DNA of 64,000 bases, taken from positions 868,001 through 932,000 of the forward strand of contig NZ_CAAJGL010000068.1 of assembly GCF_900996225.1 (NCBI RefSeq), given 5' to 3'. The stretch's first letter is position 1. Each line of letters begins with the position of its first letter. Shown piece by piece: positions 8,629 to 19,300 of this stretch. The DNA comes from Paraburkholderia sp. BCC1884 (GTDB taxonomy: Bacteria > Pseudomonadota > Gammaproteobacteria > Burkholderiales > Burkholderiaceae). Made by a program: the position numbers and the translations under genes. A model generated the notes under the pieces. The model worked only from the letters and a program-made list of their open reading frames with translations. It ran no database searches and was not told where the DNA came from.

Positions 8629-10134
8629 ATGCGAGCGAGCGTTTTGTCCGATTGGTTGGCACAGCGCCTCGAGCGGGGCAACGGCCAGCCGATCTATCGT
8701 CAACTGCACCGGCTATTGCAGCAGGCGATCCTGTCGCGCGAATTGCCGCCGGGCAGCAAGGTGCCGTCGTCGCGATTGTTGGCGCAGGAGTTGGGGATCG
8801 GGCGCAATACGGTGACGCAGGTGTACGAGCAACTGGTGCTCGAGGGCTATGTGAGCTCGGCGACCGGGCGAGGCACGTTCGTGGCCGATAGCGCGCCCGA
8901 TGAGATCGTCGGCGTGCCGGATGCGCCGCTTCCGCAGACGCGTCCTGAGACGCTGCCGCCGCAGGCCCAGCGCGCGCTGTCCGTGCGCGGCGCGCGGTTG
9001 ATCGCCGGCGCGGGCGTGTCCAAGCGTCAGTGGGGCGCGTTCATGCCAGGCGTGCCGGACGTGACGAAGTTTCCGGCGCGCGTGTGGAGTCGCTTGCACA
9101 ACAAATACTGGCGACGGCTGCGGCCCGACCTGTTGACCTATGCGCCGGGCGGCGGCCTTGCGTCGTTGCGGCATGCGCTGGCCGATTATCTGCGGACCTC
9201 GCGCTCGGTGCGCTGCACGCCGGAGCAGATCATCATCACGACCGGGATTCACCAGTCGGTCGATCTGGCGGTGCGTCTGCTGTCCGATCCGGGCGACGTG
9301 ATCTGGACCGAGGACCCGTGCTACTGGGGCGTGCGCAGCGTGCTGCATGTGTCCGGGCTGCAATCGCGGCCGATCGCCGTCGACGAGGAAGGCATCAACC
9401 CGTCCGCCGACGATCTCGCGCATCCGCCCAAGCTGATGCTCGTCACGCCTTCGCATCAATATCCGCTCGGCATGGTGATGAGCCTCGCGCGCCGACGCAT
9501 GTTGCTCGAGTACGCCCGGCAGCATCAATGCTGGATCATCGAGGACGACTACGACAGCGAGTTCCGCTACGGCAGCCGGCCGCTGGCGTCGTTGCAAGGA
9601 CTGGATACGTCGGGGCAGGTGATTTACGTGGGGAGTTTCGGCAAGACGCTGTTCCCGGGTTTGCGCATCGGCTATCTGGTCGTGCCGCAGGCGCTGGCGG
9701 AGAGCTTCGCTACGGCTAGCGCGGAGTTGTATCGCGAGGGGCAGTTGTTGCAGCAAGCGGTGCTGGCGGAGTTCATCGCGGAAGGGCATTTCACGTCGCA
9801 TATCCGCAAAATGCGCACGTTGTATGGACAGCGTCGGCAGACCTTGCTGGATGCCGCCGCGCACCGATATGGCGACGCGCTGCCGGCCGTGGGCGGCGAT
9901 GCCGGGTTGCATCTGGTGATGCAGTTGCCCGAAGGCAGCGACGACCGCCTGGTGGCGACGGCGGCACTCGAGCGCAATATCGTCGTGCGGCCGTTGTCGG
10001 GGTATTACGCGCAGCCGTCGCTGGCGCCGTCGGGTTTGCTGATCGGGTATGCGTGCGTGCCGGATGAAGAGATTGCGCCGTGCTTCGACACGCTGGCGGA
10101 TGCGATCGATGCGACGCTGGTGCAGTTTGCGTGA
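8629..10134 (+). CDS. gabR: MocR/GabR-family regulator (GntR HTH fused to aminotransferase-like domain)
   Basis: The 501-residue protein has an N-terminal winged helix (residues about 15-85, with KVPSSRLLAQELGIGRNTVTQVYEQL) joined to a fold-type-I aminotransferase-like domain. PLP contacts are visible: IITTGIHQSVDLAVRL, EDDYDSEFRY, and Lys339 in GSFGKTLFPGLRIGY. In Bacillus, GabR senses GABA plus PLP and activates gabTD. The divergent position next to gabTD supports that role here, though PdxR-like control of vitamin B6 genes uses the same architecture. The name rests on context. Confidence 0.8.
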   Translation: MRASVLSDWLAQRLERGNGQPIYRQLHRLLQQAILSRELPPGSKVPSSRLLAQELGIGRNTVTQVYEQLVLEGYVSSATGRGTFVADSAPDEIVGVPDAPLPQTRPETLPPQAQRALSVRGARLIAGAGVSKRQWGAFMPGVPDVTKFPARVWSRLHNKYWRRLRPDLLTYAPGGGLASLRHALADYLRTSRSVRCTPEQIIITTGIHQSVDLAVRLLSDPGDVIWTEDPCYWGVRSVLHVSGLQSRPIAVDEEGINPSADDLAHPPKLMLVTPSHQYPLGMVMSLARRRMLLEYARQHQCWIIEDDYDSEFRYGSRPLASLQGLDTSGQVIYVGSFGKTLFPGLRIGYLVVPQALAESFATASAELYREGQLLQQAVLAEFIAEGHFTSHIRKMRTLYGQRRQTLLDAAAHRYGDALPAVGGDAGLHLVMQLPEGSDDRLVATAALERNIVVRPLSGYYAQPSLAPSGLLIGYACVPDEEIAPCFDTLADAIDATLVQFA

Positions 10135-10145
10135 GGGGGACCGCG

Positions 10146-10982
10146 TCAAATCCGAATCAACACCGCCCCCAACGTCACCAGCGCACACGCCACGATTCGC
10201 CGCGCAGTCAGCTTTTCCCGCATGAACAACCAGCCGATCAGCACCGCGAAAATCGAACTCAACTCGCGCAACGCGGACACCATCGCAATCGGCAGATAAC
10301 GGTACGCCTCGATAATGAGGCAGTACGCAAACAGCGCGAGCGCGCCCGCGGTGATCCCTTTGAGGACCACCGCGCGGCCGATGAACAGCCCCTTCGCGCC
10401 ACCACGCCAATGCCAGGCGAGCAGAAACTGCGGGACATTCCAGATCAGATAGACCCACATGATGTAGCTCATGCCATTGCCCGCCACGCGCGCGCCAATG
10501 CCGTCCACGACCGAATACGCCGAAATGAAGAAACCGGTGAGCAACGCGAACGGCACGCTTTCGCCGGAAAAGCGCAGACCGCGTCGAAATGCCAGCGACA
10601 TGATGCCGATCGACACCAGCGCCACGCCGACCGCGGCCACCGGTTTGAGCGCTTCGTGAGCGAACACGAGTGCGCCGACGAACACCAGCATGGGTGAGAG
10701 ACCGCGCGCAATCGGATAGATCTGTCCGAAGTCGCCACTGCGGTAAGCGCGGATCAGTGCCAGCAGATAGCCGCATTCCAGCAGCACCGAGGCAAAAATG
10801 TACGGCCATGCCGCCGGCGAAGGCAACGGCAGCACCATCACGCCGACCGCACCGACGGCGATATACGGAATCGCCATCATGCCGAGCAGCCAGACACGGT
10901 CTTCGGAAAGATGCAAAAACGCGTTCCACGTAGCGTGAAGCAACGCGGAGAACAGCACCAGCAAAACGACCAGGGTTTGCAT
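10146..10982 (-). CDS. EamA/DMT-family membrane transporter
   Basis: About 278 residues with ten predicted hydrophobic segments and the duplicated EamA architecture (for example YPIARGLSPMLVFVGALVF in repeat one, LRELSSIFAVLIGWLFMREKL in repeat two). The ATG at 10982 was preferred over an in-frame GTG two codons earlier; neither has a strong ribosome-binding site. DMT members export amino acids, metabolites or drugs. Convergent with the MocR regulator with an 11-bp gap. Substrate unknown. Confidence 0.8.
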   Translation of the reverse strand: MQTLVVLLVLFSALLHATWNAFLHLSEDRVWLLGMMAIPYIAVGAVGVMVLPLPSPAAWPYIFASVLLECGYLLALIRAYRSGDFGQIYPIARGLSPMLVFVGALVFAHEALKPVAAVGVALVSIGIMSLAFRRGLRFSGESVPFALLTGFFISAYSVVDGIGARVAGNGMSYIMWVYLIWNVPQFLLAWHWRGGAKGLFIGRAVVLKGITAGALALFAYCLIIEAYRYLPIAMVSALRELSSIFAVLIGWLFMREKLTARRIVACALVTLGAVLIRI

Positions 10983-11248
10983 CGACACTCAGGGAGAAAA
11001 GGGCGGCCTGAGACCGGCCGCAAGCCCGTGATTATTCCAGTAGAACGCTGGGATAACGGTCCGGACCACGCGAGTCGAGGGGTTTTATGTGGAAAAAGGC
11101 GGCAATTTGTGGCGCCGAAAAGACGCTATCAGCCAGGCTGGCAAGCACGTATACAGCTAGAGAGAGGACCGCAGGGGCGGCGAGGAATAAACGAAGCCGA
11201 GCTTCATTCATTCCTCGACCCGGCAGTCAGAATCGCAAACCCGAACGA

Positions 11249-11278
11249 CATCGAACCACATCGAACCGCATCGAATCA
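11249..11278. repeat. Three tandem 10-bp copies (CATCGAACCA-like)
   Basis: Copies at 11249-11258, 11259-11268 and 11269-11278, each within one or two mismatches. The last one overlaps the stop codon of phnE. The rest of the 290-bp gap (10989-11248) shows no gene. Confidence 0.65.
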
Positions 11279-12118
11279 CGTCACGCGTTCGCGCAGCCAT
11301 GCCGAGGCCAGATCGATCACCGTCACCACGACGATCACCATGATCATCACCGCCGCCGTTTGTGCATAGTTGAACGAGCGGATCGCTTCATACAGCACCA
11401 CGCCGATCCCGCCGGCGCCGACCATGCCGACCACCATCGCCGAGCGCACGTTCGATTCGAAGCGATACAACGCGTACGAAATCCATAGCGGCAACACCTG
11501 CGGCAGCACGCCGTAAATGATCTCGTCGAGACTCGTCGCGCCGGTCGCACGCACGCCTTCGGCCGGACGTGGATCGATGGCTTCGACTGCTTCGGCAAAC
11601 AGTTTGGCGAGCACGCCGGTGGTATGCACCCACAAGGCCAGCACGCCCGCGAACGGACCGAGTCCGACCGCGACGATGAACAGCATCGCAAAGACCATTT
11701 CATTGATGGCGCGGCACGCGTCCATCATGCGGCGCATCGGCTGCACGACCCACATCGGCGCCATGTTGTGCGCTGACATGAGGCCGCACGGCACCGCGCA
11801 CACGAGCGAGAGCGCCGTGCCCCACACCGCGACCGACAAGGTCACATACATCTCGTGCAGATAACTGCGCCAGTCGCTGAAGTCCGGCGGGAAAAAGTCC
11901 TTCGCGAACTGCCCCATGTTGGCGGAGTCGCTGAACAGATCCAGTGGACGCATATCGGCGCCGTGCCACGCGCCACCGAGCACGGCCAGCACCACGATCC
12001 AGCCGATGATCGCGAACCAGCTGCGCTTGCCGGCAACCGGCGCGGGCTGACGCGCCGCCTGCGCGGCGAGCGCGTCACTCGAGCGCGCCGGCGACGTACT
12101 CAGATCGACGGTGTTCAT
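11276..12118 (-). CDS. phnE: Phosphonate-type ABC transporter permease
   Basis: The 280-residue protein has an N-terminal membrane anchor (residues 33-50) and the permease core with an EAA-like loop ([34 protein letters not shown]). This matches the PhnE/PtxC family, which works as a homodimer with PhnC. Its start overlaps the phnD stop by 4 bp (ATGA), indicating translational coupling. Third gene of phnC-phnD-phnE. No C-P lyase or phosphonatase is visible nearby, so the imported compound (phosphonate, phosphite or a phosphate ester) is uncertain. Confidence 0.88.
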   Translation of the reverse strand: MNTVDLSTSPARSSDALAAQAARQPAPVAGKRSWFAIIGWIVVLAVLGGAWHGADMRPLDLFSDSANMGQFAKDFFPPDFSDWRSYLHEMYVTLSVAVWGTALSLVCAVPCGLMSAHNMAPMWVVQPMRRMMDACRAINEMVFAMLFIVAVGLGPFAGVLALWVHTTGVLAKLFAEAVEAIDPRPAEGVRATGATSLDEIIYGVLPQVLPLWISYALYRFESNVRSAMVVGMVGAGGIGVVLYEAIRSFNYAQTAAVMIMVIVVVTVIDLASAWLRERVT

Positions 12119-13092
12119 TGCTTCGACTGCTCGGTGTTGAGCGCGCCCAGTTTGGCGTCGAGCGCGGCCAGCTGGGTCTTGCGGTCGTCGGCGGAGAGAT
12201 GCGTGTCGCTCTCGATCTTCTGCTTCTGCTGGAACAACGCGACCTGGCGAATCGGCAGCAACTGCGCATCCGACGACGCTCCGAAACCGCCGTAACCGAA
12301 GATCGCCGCCATCACGGCTTTCTCATGGGCATCGGTCTTCGCGTAGTTCAGGAAGAACTTGCGCAGCTTGTCCTTGGTCGCTTGCGGCAAATCCTTACGC
12401 CACACCAGCGGATCCGACGGAATCAACGGCGAAGTCCACAGCACGCGCACTTGCGCGAATTTGTCCGGATGCTGTTTTTGCAGCGAGTCGAGCATTTCGG
12501 TGTTGTTGGTCGCGATATCGACCTTGTTGTTCACCACGGCCAGCAGGTTCGCTTCGTGACTCGACGGCATCACGTTCTTGAACGACGTGTTGACCGGCGT
12601 GTTGTGCCTGGCGAACAGGTAGTAGCCGGGAATCAGCGTACCCGAGGTGGAGTTCGGGTCGCCGAAGCCGAGCGTGACGTCTTTAGTGTTCTTGAACACG
12701 TCGTCGAGCGTCTTGAAGCGGCTGTTCACATTAGTGATCAGCACCGACTTGTAACCGGCGTCGCCGTTTGCGTACAGGACCTTCGCGAACACTTCGCCTT
12801 GCGAGCGGTCCACCGCTTCGATCGCCGACGCGTTGCCGAGATACGCGACCTGCACTTTATTGAAGCGCATACCTTCGATGATGCCGGCATAGTCGGTAGC
12901 GAAGAACGCTTTGATGTTCAAGCCGGTTTGCTTGTTCATGTCTTCGATCAACGGCTCCCAGCGCTGCTTGAGCACCGAGGAGGAATCCGTCGAAATGATG
13001 CCAAGATCGATGTCCTCGGCTTGCGCCGTGGCGACGCAGGCAAACGATGCCGCGCCGACGGCGAGCGTGATCAGCGAACGCAGGAATTTCAT
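12115..13092 (-). CDS. phnD: Phosphonate-type ABC transporter substrate-binding protein
   Basis: The 325-residue protein has a signal peptide (cleavage near AQA-ED, residues 24-26). A PhnD fold follows, with the motifs [51 protein letters not shown] and [21 protein letters not shown]. The GDPNSTSG loop is the conserved ligand-binding Ser/Thr cluster of the phosphonate/phosphite-binding family. A charged C-terminal tail beyond residue 290 ([18 protein letters not shown]) is longer than usual. Periplasmic partner of PhnE and PhnC. Confidence 0.9.
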   Translation of the reverse strand: MKFLRSLITLAVGAASFACVATAQAEDIDLGIISTDSSSVLKQRWEPLIEDMNKQTGLNIKAFFATDYAGIIEGMRFNKVQVAYLGNASAIEAVDRSQGEVFAKVLYANGDAGYKSVLITNVNSRFKTLDDVFKNTKDVTLGFGDPNSTSGTLIPGYYLFARHNTPVNTSFKNVMPSSHEANLLAVVNNKVDIATNNTEMLDSLQKQHPDKFAQVRVLWTSPLIPSDPLVWRKDLPQATKDKLRKFFLNYAKTDAHEKAVMAAIFGYGGFGASSDAQLLPIRQVALFQQKQKIESDTHLSADDRKTQLAALDAKLGALNTEQSKQ

Positions 13093-13133
13093 GGGGCGAG
13101 GTCCGGTTGTGTTGACAGATGGATTCGGCGCGC

Positions 13134-14042
13134 TCAGTGCGAGTGTGCCGGTTTGAGAGCGAACGCGTAACGCGTCGAAGCCGGGGTGTTGTCGCCGGTC
13201 GGTGCGCCGCCTGGCGGATGACTTGCGAGGTTGTCGGCAGCCTGCTCGTGCTCTTCGCCCGGCGTGCTCGCGTCGAGCAACTCGTGGGCGTCGTCGCCAT
13301 AAAGTTTCTTGAGCAGCACCGGTGTCAGCGCGGCGGAGGGGCCGTCGTAGACCACTTTTCCGCGGCGCAGCGCGATGGTGCGCGGACAGTACTGCATGGC
13401 AATGTCGACCTGGTGCAGCGACACCAGGACGGTGAGTTGATGCTCGCGGTTCAGCGCGCGCAGCATGTCCATCACGCGGCGCGACGATTCGGGATCGAGC
13501 GAGGCAATCGGTTCGTCGGCGAGCACGATGCGTGCGCGTTGCACCAGTGCGCGTGCGAGCGCCGCGCGTTGCTGCTGACCGCCCGAGAGATTGGCGGCGC
13601 GTTCGCGCGCATGGTCGCCGATGCCGACTTCATTGAGTGCCGCGAGCGACAAGGCGCGCTCTTCACGAGGAAAGCGTCCCGTGAGCCGACGCCACAACGG
13701 CAGACGGGCGAGCGCGCCGATCAGCACATTGCTTTCGACCGAGAGACGATTGACCAGATTGAATTGCTGGAACACGAAACCGATATCGCGGCGAATGCTG
13801 CGTACCTCGCGCACGATGCGGCCGTTCTGCTGAATTGGCCGACCGAGAATGGCGATCTGCGAGGGCTGTGCATCAGAGGCAGTGAACCCCGCGATGTGCC
13901 GCAACAAGGTCGATTTGCCCGAGCCCGATGCGCCGATCAATGCCACCATTTCGCCGGGCGCGACGCGCAGGTCGATTTCGTCCAGCGCTTTGCGGCCGTT
14001 GCTGAACGTCTTGCTCAGACGCTCGATACGAATTGCTTCCAT
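13134..14042 (-). CDS. phnC: Phosphonate-type ABC transporter ATP-binding protein
   Basis: The protein is 302 residues from the ATG at 14042, chosen for its AAGGGG six bases upstream. Complete ABC ATPase motifs: Walker [11 protein letters not shown]-loop FVFQQFNLV, signature [15 protein letters not shown], Walker [13 protein letters not shown], and switch His in SLHQVD. The C-terminus has an extra 45-residue Pro/Ala-rich tail. First gene of phnCDE; a small hairpin (CATCCGGC/GCCGGGATG, 14057-14078) lies in its leader and could affect expression. Confidence 0.92.
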   Translation of the reverse strand: MEAIRIERLSKTFSNGRKALDEIDLRVAPGEMVALIGASGSGKSTLLRHIAGFTASDAQPSQIAILGRPIQQNGRIVREVRSIRRDIGFVFQQFNLVNRLSVESNVLIGALARLPLWRRLTGRFPREERALSLAALNEVGIGDHARERAANLSGGQQQRAALARALVQRARIVLADEPIASLDPESSRRVMDMLRALNREHQLTVLVSLHQVDIAMQYCPRTIALRRGKVVYDGPSAALTPVLLKKLYGDDAHELLDASTPGEEHEQAADNLASHPPGGAPTGDNTPASTRYAFALKPAHSH

Positions 14043-14155
14043 AAGTACCCCTTGATGCATCCGGCCTTTGCCGGGATGTGTGGGGCTCATTCTAGGAAGC
14101 GTCTGTGACGGTTGAGTGAAGGCGTCGCAACGTCTAGACGACTATATCTTCGCGT

Positions 14156-14180
14156 GCCTTTTTTATGTCGTTAAAAAGGC
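14156..14180. promoter_or_regulatory. Inverted repeat in the phnC/M14 divergent region
   Basis: GCCTTTTT (14156-14163) pairs with AAAAAGGC (14173-14180) around a 9-bp loop, midway between divergent genes. It is not at a gene end, so an operator or structured leader is more likely than a terminator. No Pho box could be assigned with confidence. Confidence 0.35.
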
Positions 14181-14333
14181 AATTCGAAGTCATTCCTCCG
14201 ACGCAAAAGTGACACCCATGTGACACGATTCGCCTCCGCGCATGTCGGTTCTGCATGATCGCGTGCAGACAGGCTATATTGCGACATTCGCCGAGCCGTC
14301 CCCAATAACCTTGCAGTTCCTTGCGACGCCGTC

Positions 14334-15371
14334 ATGCCATCGCCTCTGACCTTCCTTCCCGACAGTTTTGCGGAGTACGAAGATCTCAAGGCGATCCTCG
14401 ATCAGGGCAGCGCGAGTTTCGCGATCGAGACTGTCTGCGAAACGACGGTGCGTGGCCGCCACTTCGCCGTGCAAACCGCAAGCATCGGTTCGACCGATCC
14501 GCGCGCGCCAGCGATTGGTTTTTTTGGCGGCATTCATGGGCTCGAGCGTATCGGCTCGCAACTCGTACTCGATTACATGCGCGCGCTGCTCGCGCGGCTC
14601 GAATGGGACGAATTGCTGGTCAGGCAATTGCAGTCCATTCGTCTGATCTTTATGCCGATCGTCAATCCCGGCGGCATGTGGGCCGCGACGCGGGCCAATC
14701 CGAATGGCGTCGATCTGATGCGCAATGCGCCGCAAAGCGCCGACGAACGCGTGCCGCTGCTTGCCGGCGGCCAGCGCGTGGGGGCGTGGCTGCCGTGGTA
14801 TCGCGGCCGTGAAGGCGAACCGATGGAGGCAGAAGCCGCGGCGCTACTGCGAGTGGTCGAAAACGATCTGGCCACGCGACCGTTGAGTATCGCGCTCGAT
14901 TGCCATTCGGGTTACGGCTGGAATGACAGCATCTGGTTTCCCTATGCGCGCACCCGCAAGTTGATGCCGCATCTGCCGGAAATGTATGTGTTGAAAACCA
15001 TGTTCGAGCGCGCCCATCCCCATCACGGTTACGCGTTCGAACCGCAGAGCCATCAATACCTGTTGCACGGCGATCTCTGGGACTTCGCCTACGACCGCAC
15101 GCCTGCGCCCAACGTCTTTCTGCCGATGACGCTCGAACTCGGCTCGTGGCTGTGGATCAAGAAGAACCCGCGACAGCTGTTTTCGCGGCAGGGCATGTTC
15201 AATCCGGTCAAGGCGCATCGCACCGCGCGCGTGCTGCGCCGCCATGCGAATCTGCTCGACTTTCTCGCGCGCGCGGCGTTTTCCTCGCAGCGCTGGCTGC
15301 CGCAGGGCATGCGTCGTGAGCAATTGCTGCAAAGCGCGATCGACCATTGGTATAACCCGGACAGCGTATGA
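14334..15371 (+). CDS. M14-family zinc carboxypeptidase-like protein
   Basis: The 345-residue protein carries the zinc-peptidase residues of the carboxypeptidase A/succinylglutamate-desuccinylase clan: His68 and Glu71 in GGIHGLERIG, the NPNGVDLMRN substrate loop (121-130), zinc His190 in LDCHSG, and catalytic Glu267 in LELGSW. No signal peptide is seen, so it probably acts in the cytoplasm. It overlaps the following alpha/beta hydrolase by 4 bp (ATGA), so the two are translationally coupled. Substrate unknown. Confidence 0.8.
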   Translation: MPSPLTFLPDSFAEYEDLKAILDQGSASFAIETVCETTVRGRHFAVQTASIGSTDPRAPAIGFFGGIHGLERIGSQLVLDYMRALLARLEWDELLVRQLQSIRLIFMPIVNPGGMWAATRANPNGVDLMRNAPQSADERVPLLAGGQRVGAWLPWYRGREGEPMEAEAAALLRVVENDLATRPLSIALDCHSGYGWNDSIWFPYARTRKLMPHLPEMYVLKTMFERAHPHHGYAFEPQSHQYLLHGDLWDFAYDRTPAPNVFLPMTLELGSWLWIKKNPRQLFSRQGMFNPVKAHRTARVLRRHANLLDFLARAAFSSQRWLPQGMRREQLLQSAIDHWYNPDSV

Positions 15372-16144
15372 GCACGTGGATCCTGCTGCGCGGGTTGACG
15401 CGCGAAACGCGTCATTGGGGCCGCTTGCCTGAAGCGTTGCGCGAGGTCGTGAGCGGCGATCGTGTGTTGCTGCTCGATCTGCCGGGCAACGGCGAGTTCG
15501 CCGGATTGCGCGCGCCCGCCAGGGTCACGGACATGGTGGACTTCGTGCGGCTTGCCGCAAGGCGCGCCGGCGCGGCGGCGCCTTATAGCGTGCTGGCAAT
15601 GTCGCTCGGCGGCATGGTCGCGACAGACTGGGCGCAGCGGCACCCCCAGGAGATCGAGCGGCTGGTGCTGATCAATACCAGCATGCGTCCGTTCAGTCGC
15701 ATGACGGAGCGCTTGCGTCCTTCGGCGTGGCCGGCGCTGTTACGTGTCGCACGACGCTGGGGCGATGCACCGCGCGCCGAGCGTGACATTCATCGGCTCA
15801 CCTGTAACAACGTCGAGACACTCGGCGCCGATCTCGATGCATGGAGCGCAATCCGCCGCAGCGCGCCGGTGAGTCGTGGCAATGCGTTACGGCAGCTCTG
15901 CGCCGCCGCGCGCTTCACCGCAGGCGCGGCCAAACCGGACTGCCCCTTGCTGATTCTCTCCTCGCGCGCGGACCACCTGGTCAATCCCGTGTGCTCGACG
16001 AAACTCGCCGCGGCGTGGCGGGCGATGCATATCGAACACGCGTGGGCCGGTCATGATCTGCCGCACGACGACGCCGCATGGACCAGCGAACAAGTCCGCT
16101 CCTGGCTTGCGCAAACGCAGGCTGAGCCGAAGCCCGTGCTTTAA
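15368..16144 (+). CDS. Alpha/beta hydrolase
   Basis: A 258-residue alpha/beta-hydrolase with the nucleophile elbow AMSLGGM (Ser79), acid Asp in SSRADHLV and His in AGHDLPHDD. The LLDLPGNGEF segment follows strand 4 as in esterases of the MhpC/BioH type. Coupled to the upstream M14 peptidase, suggesting the two act on the same compound, perhaps an ester- and amide-bearing molecule. Substrate unknown. Confidence 0.82.
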   Translation: MSTWILLRGLTRETRHWGRLPEALREVVSGDRVLLLDLPGNGEFAGLRAPARVTDMVDFVRLAARRAGAAAPYSVLAMSLGGMVATDWAQRHPQEIERLVLINTSMRPFSRMTERLRPSAWPALLRVARRWGDAPRAERDIHRLTCNNVETLGADLDAWSAIRRSAPVSRGNALRQLCAAARFTAGAAKPDCPLLILSSRADHLVNPVCSTKLAAAWRAMHIEHAWAGHDLPHDDAAWTSEQVRSWLAQTQAEPKPVL

Positions 16145-16301
16145 ACGGCGGCGCGTGCGCTTGCAGCATGGTGTGTGTCAACGGGTATAACCTTAGTGCG
16201 GGTGCGCGTCGCATCTCGGGCCACGGGTGCATAATTCCCCTTCAGACGATGCATGCCAATCACGCAATACTCGCCATTGCCGCCAGCCGGGGGAGTCGAT
16301 G

Positions 16302-19300
16302 ATGCAAGCAAAGAACGAAGAAGCCGTCACGCATTTGCTGAACGATGTCGTCGAATTTGCACGCGGGCGGTTGCCCGAGCCGACCTTTAACGTGGTCGAG
16401 CCTTTTCTGCGGCACTACTACGATTTCGTCGACGCCGACGATCTGCAAAGCCGCTCGATTGCCGACCTGTACGGCGCGGCGCTCGCACACTGGCAAACTG
16501 CACAACGCTTCGTGCCGGGCACCGAACGGCTGCGAGTCTATAACCCGATTCTCGAACAGCACGGCTGGCATTCCGATCACACGGTGATCGAGATCGTCAA
16601 CGACGACATGCCGTTCCTGGTCGATTCGGTGTCGATGGCCGTCAACGGCCTGGGGCTCGCGCTGCATTCTGTCGTGCATCCCGTGTTTCGCCTCTGGCGA
16701 GGCGTGGACGGCACTATCACGCGCGTGGGGCAGGGCGCGGAAGATGCCACCGATACGCGCTCGCACCTCACATCGTTCATTCACTTCGAGGTAGACCGCT
16801 GCGGCGACGCCGCGAAGCTCGACGCACTGCGCGACGCAATCGCCAAAGTGCTGCGCGACGTACGCGCTGCTGTCGAAGACTGGCCGAAGATCGTCGAGCT
16901 GGCGCGCATCACGATCAAGGGCATGAAGACAGGCGAGGCCGGTCCGGAGGGTGTCGAAGCGCGCGCCTTTCTCGAATGGATGGTGGCCGATCATTTCACC
17001 TTTCTCGGCCAGCGCGACTATGAACTCGTGCAGCACGACGTCGGCTACGGCCTGCGTGCGGTGCCGGGCTCGGGACTCGGCATTTTGCGTGACGCGCTGC
17101 GGCCGGTCGGCGCTTCCGAAGTCACCGCTTTGCCGCCTGCCGCCGCCGAGATCATTTCGGGTTCGTCGCCCATCTTTCTCACCAAGGCCAATTCGCGAGC
17201 GACCGTGCATCGCCCAGGCTATCTGGATTACGTAGGCATCAAACTGACCGGCGCGGACGGCAAGGTGATCGGCGAACGGCGCTTCATCGGTCTGTACACG
17301 TCCACCGCGTATTTCGTCTCGGCGTCGGAAATTCCGATCGTGCGGCGCAAGTGCGCCAATATCGTACGGCGCGCCGGCTTTCTGCCGAAGGGTCACCTGG
17401 CGAAATCGCTGGTGACGGTGCTCGAGACCTATCCGCGCGACGAACTCTTTCAGGCCGACGAAAACCAGCTTTACGACATCGCGCTCGGGGTCTTGCGGTT
17501 GCAGGAACATCAGCGCACGCGGCTCTTCGTGCGGCGCGACCGTTTCGACCGCTTTGTCTCCTGTCTCGTGTTCGTGCCACGCGACAAGTACAACACCGAC
17601 TTGCGGCAACGCATCGCCAACCTGCTCGCCGAGGCGTTCAACGGCGAGAGTGTCGAATTCACGCCGCTCCTATCGGAGTCGACGCTCGCGCGCATTCATT
17701 TCGTCGTGCACGCCAAACCGGGCGGCATGCCCAATGTCGATACGCGCGAACTCGAAGCGCGCCTCGTGCAGGTCTCGCGCCGCTGGCAGGACGATCTCGC
17801 CGACGCGTTGCTCGACGCCTTCGGCGAAGAGCAGGGCAATCGTCTGCTCCAGCATTACGGCGATTCGTTTCCCGCCGGCTATCGCGACGACTATCCGGCA
17901 CGTACGGCGGTGCGCGATATCGAATTGATCGAGCGCGTGCAGGGCAGCGAGCGGCTCGCGATGAACCTCTACCGTCCTATCGAGGCAGGTCCGCGAGCAT
18001 TCCGCTTCAAGGTCTATCGCGCGGGTTTGCCTATCGCGTTGTCGCGCAGTCTGCCAATGCTCGAACACCTCGGTGTGCGCGTGGATGAAGAGCGGCCCTA
18101 TCTGATCGAAGCGGTCGGCGCGACGCCCGCATGGATTCACGACTTCGGCCTCGAACTCGCGGACGATGCCGAATTCGATATCGAGCGTGTGAAGGATCTC
18201 TTCGAAGAAGCGTTCGAGCAGGTGTGGACCGGTGCAATCGAAAGCGACGACTTCAATCGCCTCGTATTGCGTGCGCAATTGAATGCCCGTGAAGTGACGA
18301 TCTTGCGCGCTTACGCCAAGTATCTGCGCCAGGTGGGTTCCACGTTCAGCGACGCCTATATCGAGCGCGCGGTGACCGGCAATCCGGCCATCGCGCGAAT
18401 GCTGGTCGAACTATTCATTGCCCGCTTCGATCCGGCGCTGGGCGACACGCGCGAGGCCCATGTCGACGGCTGGCTGCATACGATCGACAGCGCACTCGAC
18501 CAGGTGCCGAATCTCGACGAAGACCGCATCCTGCGGCAGTTTCTCGGCGTGATCAAGGCGACGCAGCGTACCAATTACTATCGCTTCGACGCCGAAGGTC
18601 ATCCGAAGCCGTATCTGTCGTTCAAGTTCGATCCCGCGCACGTGCCGGGTCTGCCCGAGCCGAAGCCGATGTTCGAGATCTGGGTCTACTCGCCCCGCGT
18701 GGAAGGCGTGCACCTGCGCGGCGGACGTGTCGCGCGCGGTGGTTTGCGCTGGTCCGACCGGCGCGAAGATTTCCGCACGGAAGTGCTCGGCCTGATGAAA
18801 GCGCAGATGGTGAAGAACGTCGTGATCGTGCCGGTCGGCTCCAAGGGCGGCTTCGTCGTGAAGAATCCGCCGCCGCAGAGCGAGCGCGACGCGTGGATGC
18901 GCGAAGGCATCGCCTGCTATCAGACGTTCCTGCGCGGACTGCTCGACCTGACCGACAACCTCGCGGGCACGACGGTCGTGCCGCCACCCGACGTAGTCCG
19001 GCACGACCCCGACGATCCGTATCTGGTGGTCGCCGCCGACAAGGGCACGGCCACTTTTTCCGACTACGCCAACGCGATCTCGCAGGAATACGGTTTCTGG
19101 CTCGACGATGCATTCGCCTCGGGCGGCTCGGTCGGCTACGACCACAAGAAAATGGCGATCACGGCGCGCGGCGCGTGGGAGTCGGTCAAGCGGCACTTCC
19201 GCGAAATGGGCGTCGATACGCAGACCATGGACTTCACCGTCGTCGGTGTCGGCGACATGTCCGGCGATGTGTTCGGCAACGGCATGCTGCTCTCGCCGCA

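Noticed and set aside
8713..10929. A 738-codon open frame on the minus strand
   Set aside because: It runs antisense to gabR and across the EamA gene in another frame. Its composition is Arg/His-rich without motifs, a usual GC-rich shadow.
14057..14160. A Pho box upstream of phnC
   Set aside because: No pair of CTGTCAT-like repeats at 11-bp spacing could be found; the resemblance is too weak.
16260..17609. A 449-codon minus-strand frame inside the glutamate dehydrogenase
   Set aside because: Shadow of a clearly coding gene.
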